Shown: positions 33,886 to 42,316 of the stretch, piece after piece
Layout of the letters: each line of letters begins with the position of its first letter
How positions within the stretch are numbered: the first letter of the stretch is position 1
The notes under the pieces: generated by a model
The model's database searches: none
Told to the model about the DNA's origin: nothing
The model's input: the letters and a program-made list of their open reading frames with translations, nothing else
Translations under genes and position numbers: made by a program
Assembly: GCF_037201805.1 (NCBI RefSeq)
Contig: NZ_CP147404.1
Coordinates: forward strand, 1,636,001 to 1,700,000
Reading direction: 5' to 3'
DNA: 64,000 nucleotides
DNA from: Bacillus sp. FJAT-52991
Lineage (GTDB): Bacteria > Bacillota > Bacilli > Bacillales > Domibacillaceae

Positions 33886-34623
33886 ATGAGAGTCAAAGAA
33901 GTCGCAGATTTAGTTGGCATTAGTGTGCGTACACTTCATCATTATGATGAAATTGGGTTATTAGTTCCTGATGAGATAACAGAAGCAGGTTATCGCCTGT
34001 ATTCCAACGATAATCTAGAGACCTTGCAGCAAATATTATTTTTCAGAGAGCTAGACTTCCCTTTAAAGAACATTAAGGAAATGATTAACAATCCTTCATT
34101 TGATCGGGAAGAGGCTTTGCAGCTACATCGAAAAATGCTGCTTGAGAAACGGCGGAGAATAGATCGAATGCTTGGAACGATTGATCAAACGATTCAACAT
34201 ATGAAAGGGGAAATTGACATGTCAAACAAAGAAAAATTTGCAGGATTTGATTTTAGCGATAATCCATACGAACAAGAAGCACGAGAACGTTGGGGGGATC
34301 AAGCGGTTGAACAATCTAAAGAGAAAATAGGAAAAATGACAAAGGATGAACAAAAGGAAATGGAAAATGAGTGGGATACGATCTATAAAAAGCTTGCGGT
34401 TCTTCGTCAACACTCTCCAGCATCTAAGGAAGCACAAGAAGCGATTAAAGAATGGTATGACTTTTTGAATATAATGGGTCACTACTCGCTTGAAGCCTTT
34501 AAAGGATTAGGGCAAATGTACGTGGATGATGAGCGATTTACGAAGAATATTGACAAGTATGGTGAGGGTTTAGCTAAATTTATGCGTGACGCCATGGCTT
34601 TTTATGCCGATCATAATAAATAA
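33886..34623 (+). CDS. MerR-family regulator with TipAS drug-sensing domain
   Basis: 245 residues. N-terminal MerR helix-turn-helix (RVKEVADLVGISVRTLHHYDEIGLLVP and GYRLYSNDNLETLQQILFFRELDF), a coiled-coil dimerisation helix about 75-110, then a C-terminal TipAS-like domain (NPYEQEARERWGDQAVEQSKEKIGKMTKDE) that in TipA/Mta binds thiopeptides and other drugs. It matches B. subtilis Mta in design. It likely controls its own 19-bp-spacer promoter and perhaps transporters elsewhere. GGGAGG precedes the ATG. Confidence 0.88.
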   Translation: MRVKEVADLVGISVRTLHHYDEIGLLVPDEITEAGYRLYSNDNLETLQQILFFRELDFPLKNIKEMINNPSFDREEALQLHRKMLLEKRRRIDRMLGTIDQTIQHMKGEIDMSNKEKFAGFDFSDNPYEQEARERWGDQAVEQSKEKIGKMTKDEQKEMENEWDTIYKKLAVLRQHSPASKEAQEAIKEWYDFLNIMGHYSLEAFKGLGQMYVDDERFTKNIDKYGEGLAKFMRDAMAFYADHNK

Positions 34624-34748
34624 ACTATAATTTTATTATGTAAAATTAATCTAAGGGATTAAACCAGTAGAATCGTTCTGCCGGTTGTTGTTTTAGAATA
34701 GAATTTGTTCAAATTAATGCAAATGACCTTGATAAAAGAACAAAAAGA

Positions 34749-34789
34749 AAGAGCGTGTTTTGAAAAAAGATTGATCAAAACTTGCTCTT
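34749..34789 (+). terminator. Hairpin in the gap after the MerR gene
   Basis: AAGAGC and GTTTTGA pair with TCAAAAC and GCTCTT across a two-base internal loop. A weaker AACC...GGTT hairpin with trailing T lies at about 34660-34694. The 386-bp gap between 34623 and 35010 otherwise shows no gene. Confidence 0.4.
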
Positions 34790-34890
34790 AAAATATTCTA
34801 ACGAATTATTTTTTATAAATAAGTTTAATCATTTATTGTATTGCTTGTTCAACTACAATACCTGTTAATATGTATCCTATTTTTCCTATG

Positions 34891-34936
34891 AAAAAGCCTA
34901 ATTTCTCAATTTATTATAGAGAAATTAGGCTTTTTT
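34891..34936. terminator. Strong bidirectional terminator upstream of 35010
   Basis: 17-bp arms AAAAAGCCTAATTTCTC and complement, 11-base loop, T runs on both strands. It closes the minus-strand ABC-F transcript. Confidence 0.8.
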
Positions 34937-35009
34937 CATCACTCCATTAAAGCGCCCTATAGTTTAATGACTTGATTTACTGATTATATCTTCAATCATT
35001 CACTTTGAA

Positions 35010-36488
35010 CTATATAGATATAGTTTTTGTTGCAACTGTTTGTTGAAATGTCTGATCATGCTCAACAATAACCATTGTGGGGTTAAATCTTTGAATAAGC
35101 TCTTCAATCTGTATGCGCGAATAAATATCAATAAAATTTAACGGTTCATCCCAAATATATAAATGAGCTTTTTCACATAAACTTTTGGCTATAAGCAGCT
35201 TTTTCTTTTGTCCACCAGAATAATGAGATATATCTTTCTCAAATTGAATTCGGTCAAAATCCATCTTACGTAGGATGGATTTAAATAACGTTTCATCAAT
35301 CTCATGCTCTTCAATAAAGTCCGATAACCGTCCCTTCAAATGAGAAGTATCTTGTTGGACATAGGAAATAATGAGGCCTGAACCTAAATTTATTGAGCCT
35401 GTATGCTGTATCGGATTTCCTAGAATTAGTTTTAGGATACTACTTTTCCCGCTTCCATTCTTTCCATCAAGTACAATTCGGTCACCTTGTTCAACTTTAA
35501 AGCTAATTGGCTTATTCACTATTTGGTCATCGTACTTAACAGACACATCAGCCAAAACAATCAATTCATTTGAATGAAATTCCAATGGTTCTAATTTTAA
35601 TGATTCAGTTTTTTCTACATTTTTTAGTAGTTTTGACTTCTCCTCAATAGCTTTTTGTTGCCTTGAGTCAAGGTTCTTTGCTCTCTTCATCATCTTTGCC
35701 GCTTTATGTCCTACAAAACCCTTATCCAACTTAGATCCAGAATTCGTTGTCCCATTTTTGGAAGCTTCCACTTGATTAGACCAACCTGCTGAACGCTTTG
35801 AAGACTGTTTTAATCTCCCTATGTCTTTTTGTAGACGCTGATTTGTTGCCTCTTCGTGTTCCTGCTGTCTATCAAAATTTAACTTCCAAGAAGAATAGTT
35901 ACCACTTTGAACTTCAATATTTGCTCTATTTATAGATAAGATATGGTCAACGCATCCATCTAAAAAGGTTCTGTCATGTGAAATTAAAATAAACCCTTTT
36001 TTCTTCCTTAGATAATCAGAGACCGTCTTTCGTGCATCAGTGTCTAGATGATTGGTTGGCTCATCAATTAAAAGAAATTGACCCTCAGTCAAAAAAAGTG
36101 CAGCAAGCAACACCTTTGTTTGTTCTCCATTTGATAATGTTTTAAATGGTCGATACATGACCTCGGCATCAACATTTAGATAGGATATTTCACGAAGAAA
36201 TTCCCAATCTTCTGCTTGGGGGCAAATTTCTTCAAAAATTTCATGAGTATACTTGTTTTTATCCGAAACTGGGTAAGGGAAATAATTAAATTCTACAGAA
36301 GAAATGATTTTCCCACTATACTCATAATTCCCTAATAATAAATTAAAGAATGTTGTTTTACCTCGTCCGTTTCTACCAATAAACCCTAGTTTCCAATCTG
36401 TATCTATTTGAAAGTTTACACCTTCAAAAATATTATCAAAGCTACCTGGGTATGAAAAAGTTAAGTCTTGAACTTTTATCATTGACAT
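35010..36488 (-). CDS. Lsa-like ABC-F ribosomal protection protein
   Basis: 492 residues from ATG 36488, with AAAGGAGG 8 bases upstream; an in-frame start nine codons earlier would swallow that site. Two ATPase domains and no membrane segments: Walker A GRNGRGKTT and GKNGSGKSS, signatures TLSNGEQTK and HYSGGQKKK, Walker B LLIDEPTNHLD and YIWDEPLNFID. The charged linker between them (about 195-290) carries the basic antibiotic-resistance region. The opening MSMIKVQDLTFSYPGSFDNIF resembles the Lsa group, which frees ribosomes from lincosamides, pleuromutilins and streptogramin A. Codons are more A/T-rich than those of neighbours. The long leader suggests drug-induced expression. Confidence 0.85.
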   Translation of the reverse strand: MSMIKVQDLTFSYPGSFDNIFEGVNFQIDTDWKLGFIGRNGRGKTTFFNLLLGNYEYSGKIISSVEFNYFPYPVSDKNKYTHEIFEEICPQAEDWEFLREISYLNVDAEVMYRPFKTLSNGEQTKVLLAALFLTEGQFLLIDEPTNHLDTDARKTVSDYLRKKKGFILISHDRTFLDGCVDHILSINRANIEVQSGNYSSWKLNFDRQQEHEEATNQRLQKDIGRLKQSSKRSAGWSNQVEASKNGTTNSGSKLDKGFVGHKAAKMMKRAKNLDSRQQKAIEEKSKLLKNVEKTESLKLEPLEFHSNELIVLADVSVKYDDQIVNKPISFKVEQGDRIVLDGKNGSGKSSILKLILGNPIQHTGSINLGSGLIISYVQQDTSHLKGRLSDFIEEHEIDETLFKSILRKMDFDRIQFEKDISHYSGGQKKKLLIAKSLCEKAHLYIWDEPLNFIDIYSRIQIEELIQRFNPTMVIVEHDQTFQQTVATKTISI

Positions 36489-36577
36489 AATAATTCCTCC
36501 TTTATATATCAACACTTTTCATATAAAGTCGGAATATCCATCAATTTTTTAATTCCTCCATATAAGTTTGATGGATA

Positions 36578-36631
36578 TTAACGACTTATATAGAGCATCA
36601 CATGTGTAACAATAGTGTCTGAATTACTCAT
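36578..36631 (-). CDS. Leader peptide of the ABC-F gene
   Basis: 17 residues, MSNSDTIVTHVMLYISR, with AAAGGAGAG 5-6 bases before the ATG. It ends inside the first arm of the stem described for the leader, about 90 bases ahead of the ABC-F start codon. A stalled ribosome here would keep the stem open. Confidence 0.5.
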   Translation of the reverse strand: MSNSDTIVTHVMLYISR

Positions 36632-36701
36632 TTTTCTCTCTCCTTTATTTGTTAGGTTACAGTTACGGATTAATAAATATCAACTTACCTATAAGAGAAT
36701 A

Positions 36702-36735
36702 AAAAAATCCTCCCAATTTGTAATCGGAAGGATTA
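36702..36735 (-). terminator. Leader terminator (attenuator) of the ABC-F transcript
   Basis: On the minus strand AATCCTTCC pairs with GGGAGGATT and seven T follow. It lies upstream of both the 17-codon ORF and the gene, so transcription must pass it. Confidence 0.6.
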
Positions 36736-37080
36736 GTATTTCACTTATACTTAATAAGTTCTTATTAATCATTGGAATCATGATAAATAAAGTATGAACT
36801 AATTTATAAAAATGGATAGACTAACCCTATATTTTGTAGTTTGAAGTTATTAATTTCAAATTTAAATATAGATTAGTTAATCATTATTCATCCATCAGTC
36901 CTCTCATAATTCTATTTTTAGAGTAACATTCTTTTTTATGGAATGCAATATGACAATCGTCTTTACCTCCAATTACTGCTAACTACTTCTTTAAAATCAA
37001 CAATGTATATTACAAACATCGTGACTTTATTTCAAACCCACACCGGTTTAAATCTCTTGAAAAAAATAACAAAAGATGTT

Positions 37081-37096
37081 AACTTAACATTAAGTT
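37081..37096. promoter_or_regulatory. Palindromic operator before the TetR gene
   Basis: AACTTAACATTAAGTT: 7-bp arms AACTTAA/TTAAGTT with a 2-base centre. A partial repeat (TTAGTTAGTTGAATAACTTAA) follows to the ribosome binding site. It is likely the autoregulatory site of the TetR protein. The gap 36801-37080 shows no gene. Confidence 0.55.
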
Positions 37097-37127
37097 AGTT
37101 AGTTGAATAACTTAAAGGAGTGATTAA

Positions 37128-37718
37128 GTGGCTAGACCCAATATTATTAATAAGCAAGTGTTAATCGATGCGGCTAAAGTGTGCTTAGTTGAAAAGGGGA
37201 TTGAAAAATTCACTTTAAAAGCTGTTGCAGAAGAAGCTGGAGTGACACAAGGAACAGTTTATTACCATTTTCGTACAAAAGAACAACTACTGCTAGATGT
37301 AGTAAAAGACATTTGTGATCGTTCTTGGAATGATATCGCACAGCAGCAAGACCATAAAGATATGATCAAACATGCTTTAGAGTCAGCAAAAAGCCGCTGT
37401 TCGAATGATGCATTTTTCCATCAATTATTCTTCACGTTAACCGTTGCAGGATTTAAAAATGAAAAGATTAGAGAACAACTGGCTGAGATTTTGCAAGCAG
37501 AGAATCAGGCTTTGTCTCAAAGTTTATCCAAAGTGTGGCAACATTCGCCCATTGACGGGGTGTCACTTGAGACGTGGGGGATATTTTTTAATGCATTGGT
37601 AGATGGGTTAGCAATCCAAAATTTGATGTTAGAAAATTTTCAAGTTGAAACATTTTTTGAAGAGTTGGAGCAATTGTTTATAGGATTAAGTCAGCTATCT
37701 AACAATAAAACATCATAG
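37128..37718 (+). CDS. TetR/AcrR-family repressor
   Basis: 196 residues from GTG 37128 with AAAGGAGTGA upstream. Helix-turn-helix FTLKAVAEEAGVTQGTVYYHFRTKEQLL at about 28-55 is canonical TetR; the C-terminal two-thirds form the ligand-binding and dimer domain. The ligand is unknown. It is followed 12 bp later by a membrane protein gene that is probably its target. Confidence 0.88.
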   Translation: MARPNIINKQVLIDAAKVCLVEKGIEKFTLKAVAEEAGVTQGTVYYHFRTKEQLLLDVVKDICDRSWNDIAQQQDHKDMIKHALESAKSRCSNDAFFHQLFFTLTVAGFKNEKIREQLAEILQAENQALSQSLSKVWQHSPIDGVSLETWGIFFNALVDGLAIQNLMLENFQVETFFEELEQLFIGLSQLSNNKTS

Positions 37719-37730
37719 GAGAGGAAAGCT

Positions 37731-38114
37731 ATGCGATTTTTCTTATTTTGGGGATTTCTTGTTTGGTTAGGGGCTAGTTTATTTTTTCGATTTTTAGGAC
37801 AAATTTTTTTCGTTACGGATCCTATCATTTTGATGATCATTTCGTATATTTTGGTGATTCCATGCATTTTCCTTGTCACATTGCCAATTTATCGTTGGAA
37901 AAAAGTACAGGGGAAAGAGCGATTGTTGGCCGCTATTTGCATTGCACTCCCTGGAATGCTTATTGACTCTCTAGTTTTAGTCTATTTTGATCATGTGTTT
38001 GTGAATTTACCTGTTTATACGGATCGTTATTTTGCTTCTTGGCTATTGTGGGCCTACTCTTTTATTTTGATGACTGGAATCATAAAAAATAATCAGGTGG
38101 GAGTCCGCGTCTAG
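37731..38114 (+). CDS. Small four-helix membrane protein (DUF5367-like)
   Basis: 127 residues with four hydrophobic segments and conserved-looking RFFLFWGFLVWLGASLFFRFLGQIFF and CIALPGMLIDSLVLVYFDHVFVNLP stretches. This resembles the DUF5367 family often paired with TetR repressors. It is co-transcribed with the TetR gene (12-bp gap, GGAGAGG before the ATG). Function unknown. Confidence 0.7.
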   Translation: MRFFLFWGFLVWLGASLFFRFLGQIFFVTDPIILMIISYILVIPCIFLVTLPIYRWKKVQGKERLLAAICIALPGMLIDSLVLVYFDHVFVNLPVYTDRYFASWLLWAYSFILMTGIIKNNQVGVRV

Positions 38115-38229
38115 TCTAGCTTTTTCCATGGGACATGACATTTATCATACTCTGTATATGACGGGTGCTACTGCAAAAGATTATTTCCCTTCTTTATAAT
38201 GATGGTATCAATGAAAGAAGGGGAAAAAC

Positions 38230-39276
38230 ATGACGATTCAACAACAAAAACAATTAAGGAAACAAATAGCTCCGTTTGAAAAGTCGAGTACAAAAGATAG
38301 TGTACGACAATTGTTCAACACGATCGTTCCTTTTATTCTCACATGGATTTTGGCTTACCAAAGTCTTGAGATTTCATATTTTCTTACGTTAGCTTTTGCG
38401 ACAATTGGTGCTTTTTTGATGACAAGGGTTTTTATCATTTTTCATGATTGTACTCACAATTCCTTTTTCAAAAATCGGAAAGCGAATCAAATTGTTGGTA
38501 CGATTACCGGCATATTGACCTTTTTCCCATTTTACCAATGGCAACATAGTCACTCGGTCCACCACGCAACGAGCGGTAATTTAGATAAGCGCGGAACGGG
38601 AGACATTTGGATGTTAACGGTGGATGAATATTTAGAAGCTCCACTATGGCGTCGTATTGCGTATCGTTTGTATCGCAGCCCACTTGTGATGTTTGGGGTT
38701 GGGCCGACTTATGTATTTTTGATTACGAATCGTTTTAACAGAAAAGGTGCTAGGAAGAAAGAAAAACTAAATACGTATTTAACGAATGTAGCAATCGTTT
38801 CAATTATCGCTCTTCTTTGCTGGACAATAGGTTGGAAAGCCTTCCTTTTAGTTGAAGCGCCGATCTTTTTAATTGCAGGAGCTGTAGGTGTATGGTTGTT
38901 TTATGTACAACATACGTTTGAGGATTCTTACTTTGAAGAAGATAAGCATTGGGATTATGTGAAAGCGGCAGTAGAGGGAAGTTCTTTCTACAAGCTTCCA
39001 AAACCGCTACAATGGTTGACAGGAAATATCGGATTCCATCATGTTCATCATTTAAGCCCAAGAATTCCGAACTATAAGCTTGAAGCTGCTCATAGCCAAA
39101 CGGAACCTTTACAAAACGTCCCAACGGTTACGCTAGCGACAAGTTTAACATCGTTGAAATTCCGTTTATGGGATGACAAAAATGATCAATTTATCGGTTT
39201 TAAAGAATTAAAACAATATGCTAAGAATCGGAATAAGAAACAGGTGTATATGTCTGTTCCTGTTAAACAAAAATAA
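38230..39276 (+). CDS. des: Membrane phospholipid acyl desaturase
   Basis: 348 residues with four to six membrane segments. The three histidine boxes of di-iron desaturases are complete: HDCTHNSFF (about 75-83), HSVHHATSGN (about 110) and HHVHHLSPRIPN (about 270). B. subtilis Des adds a double bond to membrane lipids on cold shock. The following desK-desR pair gives the same order as in B. subtilis, where DesR activates des. The promoter has a good -10 (TATAAT at 38195-38200) but no -35, as expected for activator control. An imperfect TCATAC/GTATATGA repeat near 38146-38163 may be the DesR site. Confidence 0.95.
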   Translation: MTIQQQKQLRKQIAPFEKSSTKDSVRQLFNTIVPFILTWILAYQSLEISYFLTLAFATIGAFLMTRVFIIFHDCTHNSFFKNRKANQIVGTITGILTFFPFYQWQHSHSVHHATSGNLDKRGTGDIWMLTVDEYLEAPLWRRIAYRLYRSPLVMFGVGPTYVFLITNRFNRKGARKKEKLNTYLTNVAIVSIIALLCWTIGWKAFLLVEAPIFLIAGAVGVWLFYVQHTFEDSYFEEDKHWDYVKAAVEGSSFYKLPKPLQWLTGNIGFHHVHHLSPRIPNYKLEAAHSQTEPLQNVPTVTLATSLTSLKFRLWDDKNDQFIGFKELKQYAKNRNKKQVYMSVPVKQK

Positions 39277-39290
39277 ACACTTCATTCATA

Positions 39291-39351
39291 AAAACCATGT
39301 GTCTTTCCTCTTTTAACCTATTTCGTTATAGTGAGGATACATGGTTTTTTT
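39291..39351 (+). terminator. Terminator between des and desK
   Basis: AAAACCATGT and TCCTC pair with GAGGA and ACATGGTTTT, followed by further T. desK therefore needs its own promoter or read-through. Confidence 0.65.
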
Positions 39352-39422
39352 GGCTGTTAGTTAGGAAGATATGGTAAAATAATAGATGAAATGATGTGAA
39401 ACGATTGAATGAGGGTTTAAGC

Positions 39423-40559
39423 ATGTTTAAACGATTGAAGATTTTTCAAAAAGGATCTGGAACGTCCCCTTATATATGGAGTATTTTGAGCTTTCTTCCT
39501 TTTTATTTTATTTTTCAATCTTCTTCGACGGTTGAAATGATTGTTGGGATTATCTTAACGGTTTTGTTTTTTGTATCTTTACGGTTCGCTTTTATTTCTA
39601 ACAATTGGCCTGTCTATTTATGGTCGTTTGCTCTGATTACGATATCGACCACGATGACCATTTTGTTTCAATTTGTGTATTTTGCTTTTTATATTGCTTA
39701 TTATAACGGGCATATCAAAAAACGTGGGGCCTTTATCACGTTATATGTCATTCATCTCGTGGCTACGACGATTTCTATTAACTATAATATCGTTTTGAAA
39801 GATGAATTATTTTTATCTCAGTTGCCGTTTATTATCATTATTTGGATTAGTGTGATCCTCCTTCCATTTAATATTTATAATAAGAAAAAGCAAGAAGAGC
39901 TTGAAGTGAAATTGAAGGATGCTAATGATCGAATTTCAGAACTGGTCAAACAAGAAGAGCGGCAAAGAATTGCCCGAGATTTGCATGATACATTAGGACA
40001 AAAGCTTTCGTTAATTGGATTGAAGAGTGACTTAGCTCAAAAATTAGTATTTAAGAATCCTGAGCAAGCTCGCAGTGAAATGACAGATGTTCAACAAACG
40101 GCTCGAACCGCGTTAAAAGAGGTGAGAAAAATGGTCTCATCGATGCGCGGCACGCGCTTATCAGAGGAAATAATTCTGGTGAAACAGATTTTAAAGGCCG
40201 CTCAAATTGAATTAATCAGTGAACCCGAATTGAAATTAACAAATGTGTCTTTGTTTTTAGAAAATATATTAAGTATGTGTATGAAAGAAGCGGTCACCAA
40301 TATTGTAAAGCACAGTCATGCCTCTACTTGTCACATTCGAGTGGAACAAACGGCGGATGATGTTCGCTTATTCATTCAAGATGATGGAGTTGGCTTTGAA
40401 GAAGAAACTAGTCTTGGGAAAGGCAGTGGATTGTTAGGGATGAGAGAGCGTCTAGAGTTTGTGAATGGGACATTAGAAGTCGTAAATGATCATGGAACCA
40501 CGTTGATCATGAAGATCCCCAACCACATTAGGCAGCGGGAGAAGGAGGAACTTAAATGA
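39423..40559 (+). CDS. desK: Thermosensor histidine kinase DesK
   Basis: 378 residues from ATG 39423 (GAGGG 8 bases upstream). Four to five hydrophobic segments (about 10-150) act as the membrane-thickness sensor in B. subtilis DesK. A coiled coil (ELEVKLKDANDRISELVKQEERQ) then leads to the HisKA_3 motif RIARDLHDTLGQKLSL, with His 188 at the same number as the B. subtilis phosphorylation site. The ATPase boxes are MCMKEAVTNIVKHSHAS and DDGVGFEE. It overlaps desR by 4 bases. Confidence 0.95.
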   Translation: MFKRLKIFQKGSGTSPYIWSILSFLPFYFIFQSSSTVEMIVGIILTVLFFVSLRFAFISNNWPVYLWSFALITISTTMTILFQFVYFAFYIAYYNGHIKKRGAFITLYVIHLVATTISINYNIVLKDELFLSQLPFIIIIWISVILLPFNIYNKKKQEELEVKLKDANDRISELVKQEERQRIARDLHDTLGQKLSLIGLKSDLAQKLVFKNPEQARSEMTDVQQTARTALKEVRKMVSSMRGTRLSEEIILVKQILKAAQIELISEPELKLTNVSLFLENILSMCMKEAVTNIVKHSHASTCHIRVEQTADDVRLFIQDDGVGFEEETSLGKGSGLLGMRERLEFVNGTLEVVNDHGTTLIMKIPNHIRQREKEELK

Positions 40560-41155
40560 TTCGAATAGTGATTGCTGAAGATCAGCGGATGCTGTTAGGG
40601 GCCTTAGGTTCCTTGCTCAATTTAGAAGAAGACATGGAAGTGATTGGACAAGCAGCTAATGGGGAAGAAGCGATCACTCTTGTTCAACAATTAAAGCCGG
40701 ATGTATGTATTATGGACATCGAAATGCCAGGAAAAAGTGGACTAGAGGCAGCAGAAGAGCTAAAAGGTCTAGGCTGCAAAGTGATTATTTTAACGACGTT
40801 TGCTCGAACGGGCTATTTTCAACGAGCGTTAAAAGCAAAGGTGAGCGGCTATTTATTGAAGGATAGTCCAAGCGAAGAGTTAGCTAGCTCGATTCGAAGC
40901 ATTATGGCGGGCAGTCGAATATATGCACCAGAACTAATGGATGATTTTTATAGTGAAGAGAACCCTTTAACAGAGAGAGAGAAGGATGTCTTAGCTCTTG
41001 TGGCTGATGGGAAAAGTACAAAAGAAATTGCTACCGATCTTCATATTACGACAGGAACTGTGCGGAATTATATTTCCACCATTTTCGATAAGCTAGAAGT
41101 GAAAAATCGAATTGAAGCGATCTCCCAATCGAAGAAGAAGGGCTGGTTTAAATGA
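40556..41155 (+). CDS. desR: Response regulator DesR (NarL family)
   Basis: 199 residues. The receiver domain has the phospho-acceptor Asp 54 (CIMDIEMPGKSG), and the LuxR-type helix-turn-helix is LTEREKDVLALVADGKSTKEIATDLHITTGTVRNYIS. When phosphorylated by DesK it activates des. Translationally coupled to desK. Confidence 0.95.
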   Translation: MIRIVIAEDQRMLLGALGSLLNLEEDMEVIGQAANGEEAITLVQQLKPDVCIMDIEMPGKSGLEAAEELKGLGCKVIILTTFARTGYFQRALKAKVSGYLLKDSPSEELASSIRSIMAGSRIYAPELMDDFYSEENPLTEREKDVLALVADGKSTKEIATDLHITTGTVRNYISTIFDKLEVKNRIEAISQSKKKGWFK

Positions 41156-41160
41156 AAGAA

Positions 41161-41188
41161 GGGACGGTAAATTTATACCGTCCCTTTT
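41161..41188. terminator. Bidirectional terminator between desR and sspP
   Basis: Perfect 9-bp arms GGGACGGTA/TACCGTCCC with a six-base loop, then TTTTCT. Confidence 0.85.
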
Positions 41189-41314
41189 CTACATATCGTG
41201 GCTACTATGCTTCTTCTGTCGAGAATGATTTTTGTTTTTCACTTTGTGGGAGCCACTTAATGGTTGAGGTTGAGTAGCTTCTGTTTTCTCTGATTTTGAG
41301 GCACTTTTCGTCAT
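41189..41314 (-). CDS. sspP: Small acid-soluble spore protein P
   Basis: 41 residues. The C-terminal half, [24 protein letters not shown] in pattern, follows B. subtilis SspP, which ends with [22 protein letters not shown]-like sequence. The N-terminus is shorter and Lys/Ser-rich. SspP is a minor spore-core protein made in the forespore under sigma G. AAAGGGG is about 11 bases before the ATG. It sits 14 bp beyond the DUF3813 gene. It is the clearest evidence that the host sporulates. Confidence 0.85.
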   Translation of the reverse strand: MTKSASKSEKTEATQPQPLSGSHKVKNKNHSRQKKHSSHDM

Positions 41315-41328
41315 CGTTCTTCGCCCCT

Positions 41329-41526
41329 TTACATGGTTTGGTGACCGTCATGTTCAACTTGTCTTAATTCTTCTTGCATTTGACTTAAATGTTCTTGCTG
41401 GGCTAATGTGGAATTCGCAAAGGCTGAGACGAGACTGTTTTTCGCAATAGCGATATTTTCTTCCGTTGAATCAGTCAGTGCTTGATTAACAAATCGCTTA
41501 GCTTCTCGGAAGAGCTTTTGCCCCAT
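41329..41526 (-). CDS. DUF3813-like small protein
   Basis: 65 residues, helical and charged. [16 protein letters not shown] and [25 protein letters not shown] match the pattern I associate with DUF3813 proteins of spore formers. No function is known. It begins immediately after the stop of the 54-codon gene upstream and is followed by sspP, so the three probably form one transcript. Confidence 0.6.
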   Translation of the reverse strand: MGQKLFREAKRFVNQALTDSTEENIAIAKNSLVSAFANSTLAQQEHLSQMQEELRQVEHDGHQTM

Positions 41527-41691
41527 TTAAAACCCTCCAAGCGTTAGGTCAGGGTTTTCTTCTGTCTGTTCATTTGTATAACGAGCTTCTGATTCCGAGA
41601 AGGTTGTCCGATAAGGGAAGCGTTCATCATGCTTAGAAACGGCATCCTTTCCTTGTTGGACAAAACGTTTCGATTTGCTGTTTTTCCCCAT
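41527..41691 (-). CDS. Uncharacterised 54-residue basic protein
   Basis: The frame encodes MGKNSKSKRFVQQGKDAVSK at its start and ends NPDLTLGGF. GGAGGG lies 8-9 bases before the ATG on the minus strand. It is hydrophilic, with a Lys-rich front half. The stop codon abuts the start of the next gene, a strong sign of a coupled operon. I do not recognise the family; the company (sspP) suggests a spore-associated role. Confidence 0.6.
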   Translation of the reverse strand: MGKNSKSKRFVQQGKDAVSKHDERFPYRTTFSESEARYTNEQTEENPDLTLGGF

Positions 41692-42316
41692 TATGAATCC
41701 CTCCGAATAATGAGTTCACAGAAAATTTCTGTGTCATCATTATTGTGACTCTAAATCCATGGATTATTAGCAAAAAAATTTTTGTTTGTGATGTATAGAC
41801 ATTGAACAAAGTGGCTATTATAAATAAGGCAAGGGACGAAAAACTCCAAATGGGGTGATGGCTTTGGACAAATATCGTACTAACCCAGATTCGGGAATCT
41901 CGCTATACATCATCATGTAAATGAGGTGTTTGTCGGAGAGCAGGTACATGTTGTAAAAACCATTTGAATTTCTTGCATAATGACGGTGCGCTGAATGGCG
42001 CACCGTTATTTTATGAGGGAATCGAAAATGTAAAATATTATCTGTAGCAAGTGGAATAGGGGAAGTAAGGCTTCATACAAGTTCAAAAGTGATCATCCCT
42101 TTCAAGTATTTTCCTGAAAGAATACCGTTTTTTCATTTTGGGGGAAATCCCTTTCCTTAGCTTGATGGGTATAGGGTGGAACCCCCTAATAAAAAGGGGA
42201 TATAGCGATCATACTGCAAATGAATCTTCACTCTCCGAATTTTCTAATTTGTTTTCCGCACCTAAAAAAGGTAGAATATGAATAATCTAATTTAGCAAAA
42301 AAGGGGGGATAGCACG
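41692..42316. other. 625-bp intergenic region before the YfcC cluster
   Basis: No convincing gene. It contains a hairpin (41979-42010) and a CCCCCT...AAGGGG repeat near 42183-42201. A minus-strand frame at 41818-42003 starts inside the hairpin and has no ribosome binding site. The promoter of the regulator at 42317 is presumably near 42250-42290 (TAGAAT/TAATCT-like), with AAGGGGGG before its ATG. Confidence 0.5.
41979..42010 (+). terminator. Orphan hairpin
   Basis: 13-bp arms AATGACGGTGCGC/GCGCACCGTTATT (one G-U pair) with a six-base loop, then TTAT. No gene is seen that it would terminate. Confidence 0.5.

Larger units (their letters stand above)
36489..36800 (-). promoter_or_regulatory. 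Structured leader of the ABC-F gene
   Basis: In transcript order: an ORF of 30 codons (36782 to 36690) that overlaps an intrinsic terminator; the terminator at 36702-36735; a 17-codon ORF with a strong ribosome binding site; and a 12-bp perfect stem AATATCCATCAA/TTGATGGATATT (36533-36544 with 36568-36579), whose extension reaches 36521-36592. The stem includes the stop codon of the 17-codon ORF. This layout is typical of ribosome-stalling control of antibiotic resistance genes. Confidence 0.55.

Noticed and set aside
36615..36797. 60-codon plus-strand frame opposite the ABC-F leader
   Set aside because: It is antisense to the leader ORFs and terminator and has no ribosome binding site.
41818..42003. 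61-codon minus-strand frame
   Set aside because: It begins inside a 13-bp hairpin and lacks a ribosome binding site. The sequence looks somewhat protein-like, but I recognise nothing, so I left it uncalled.
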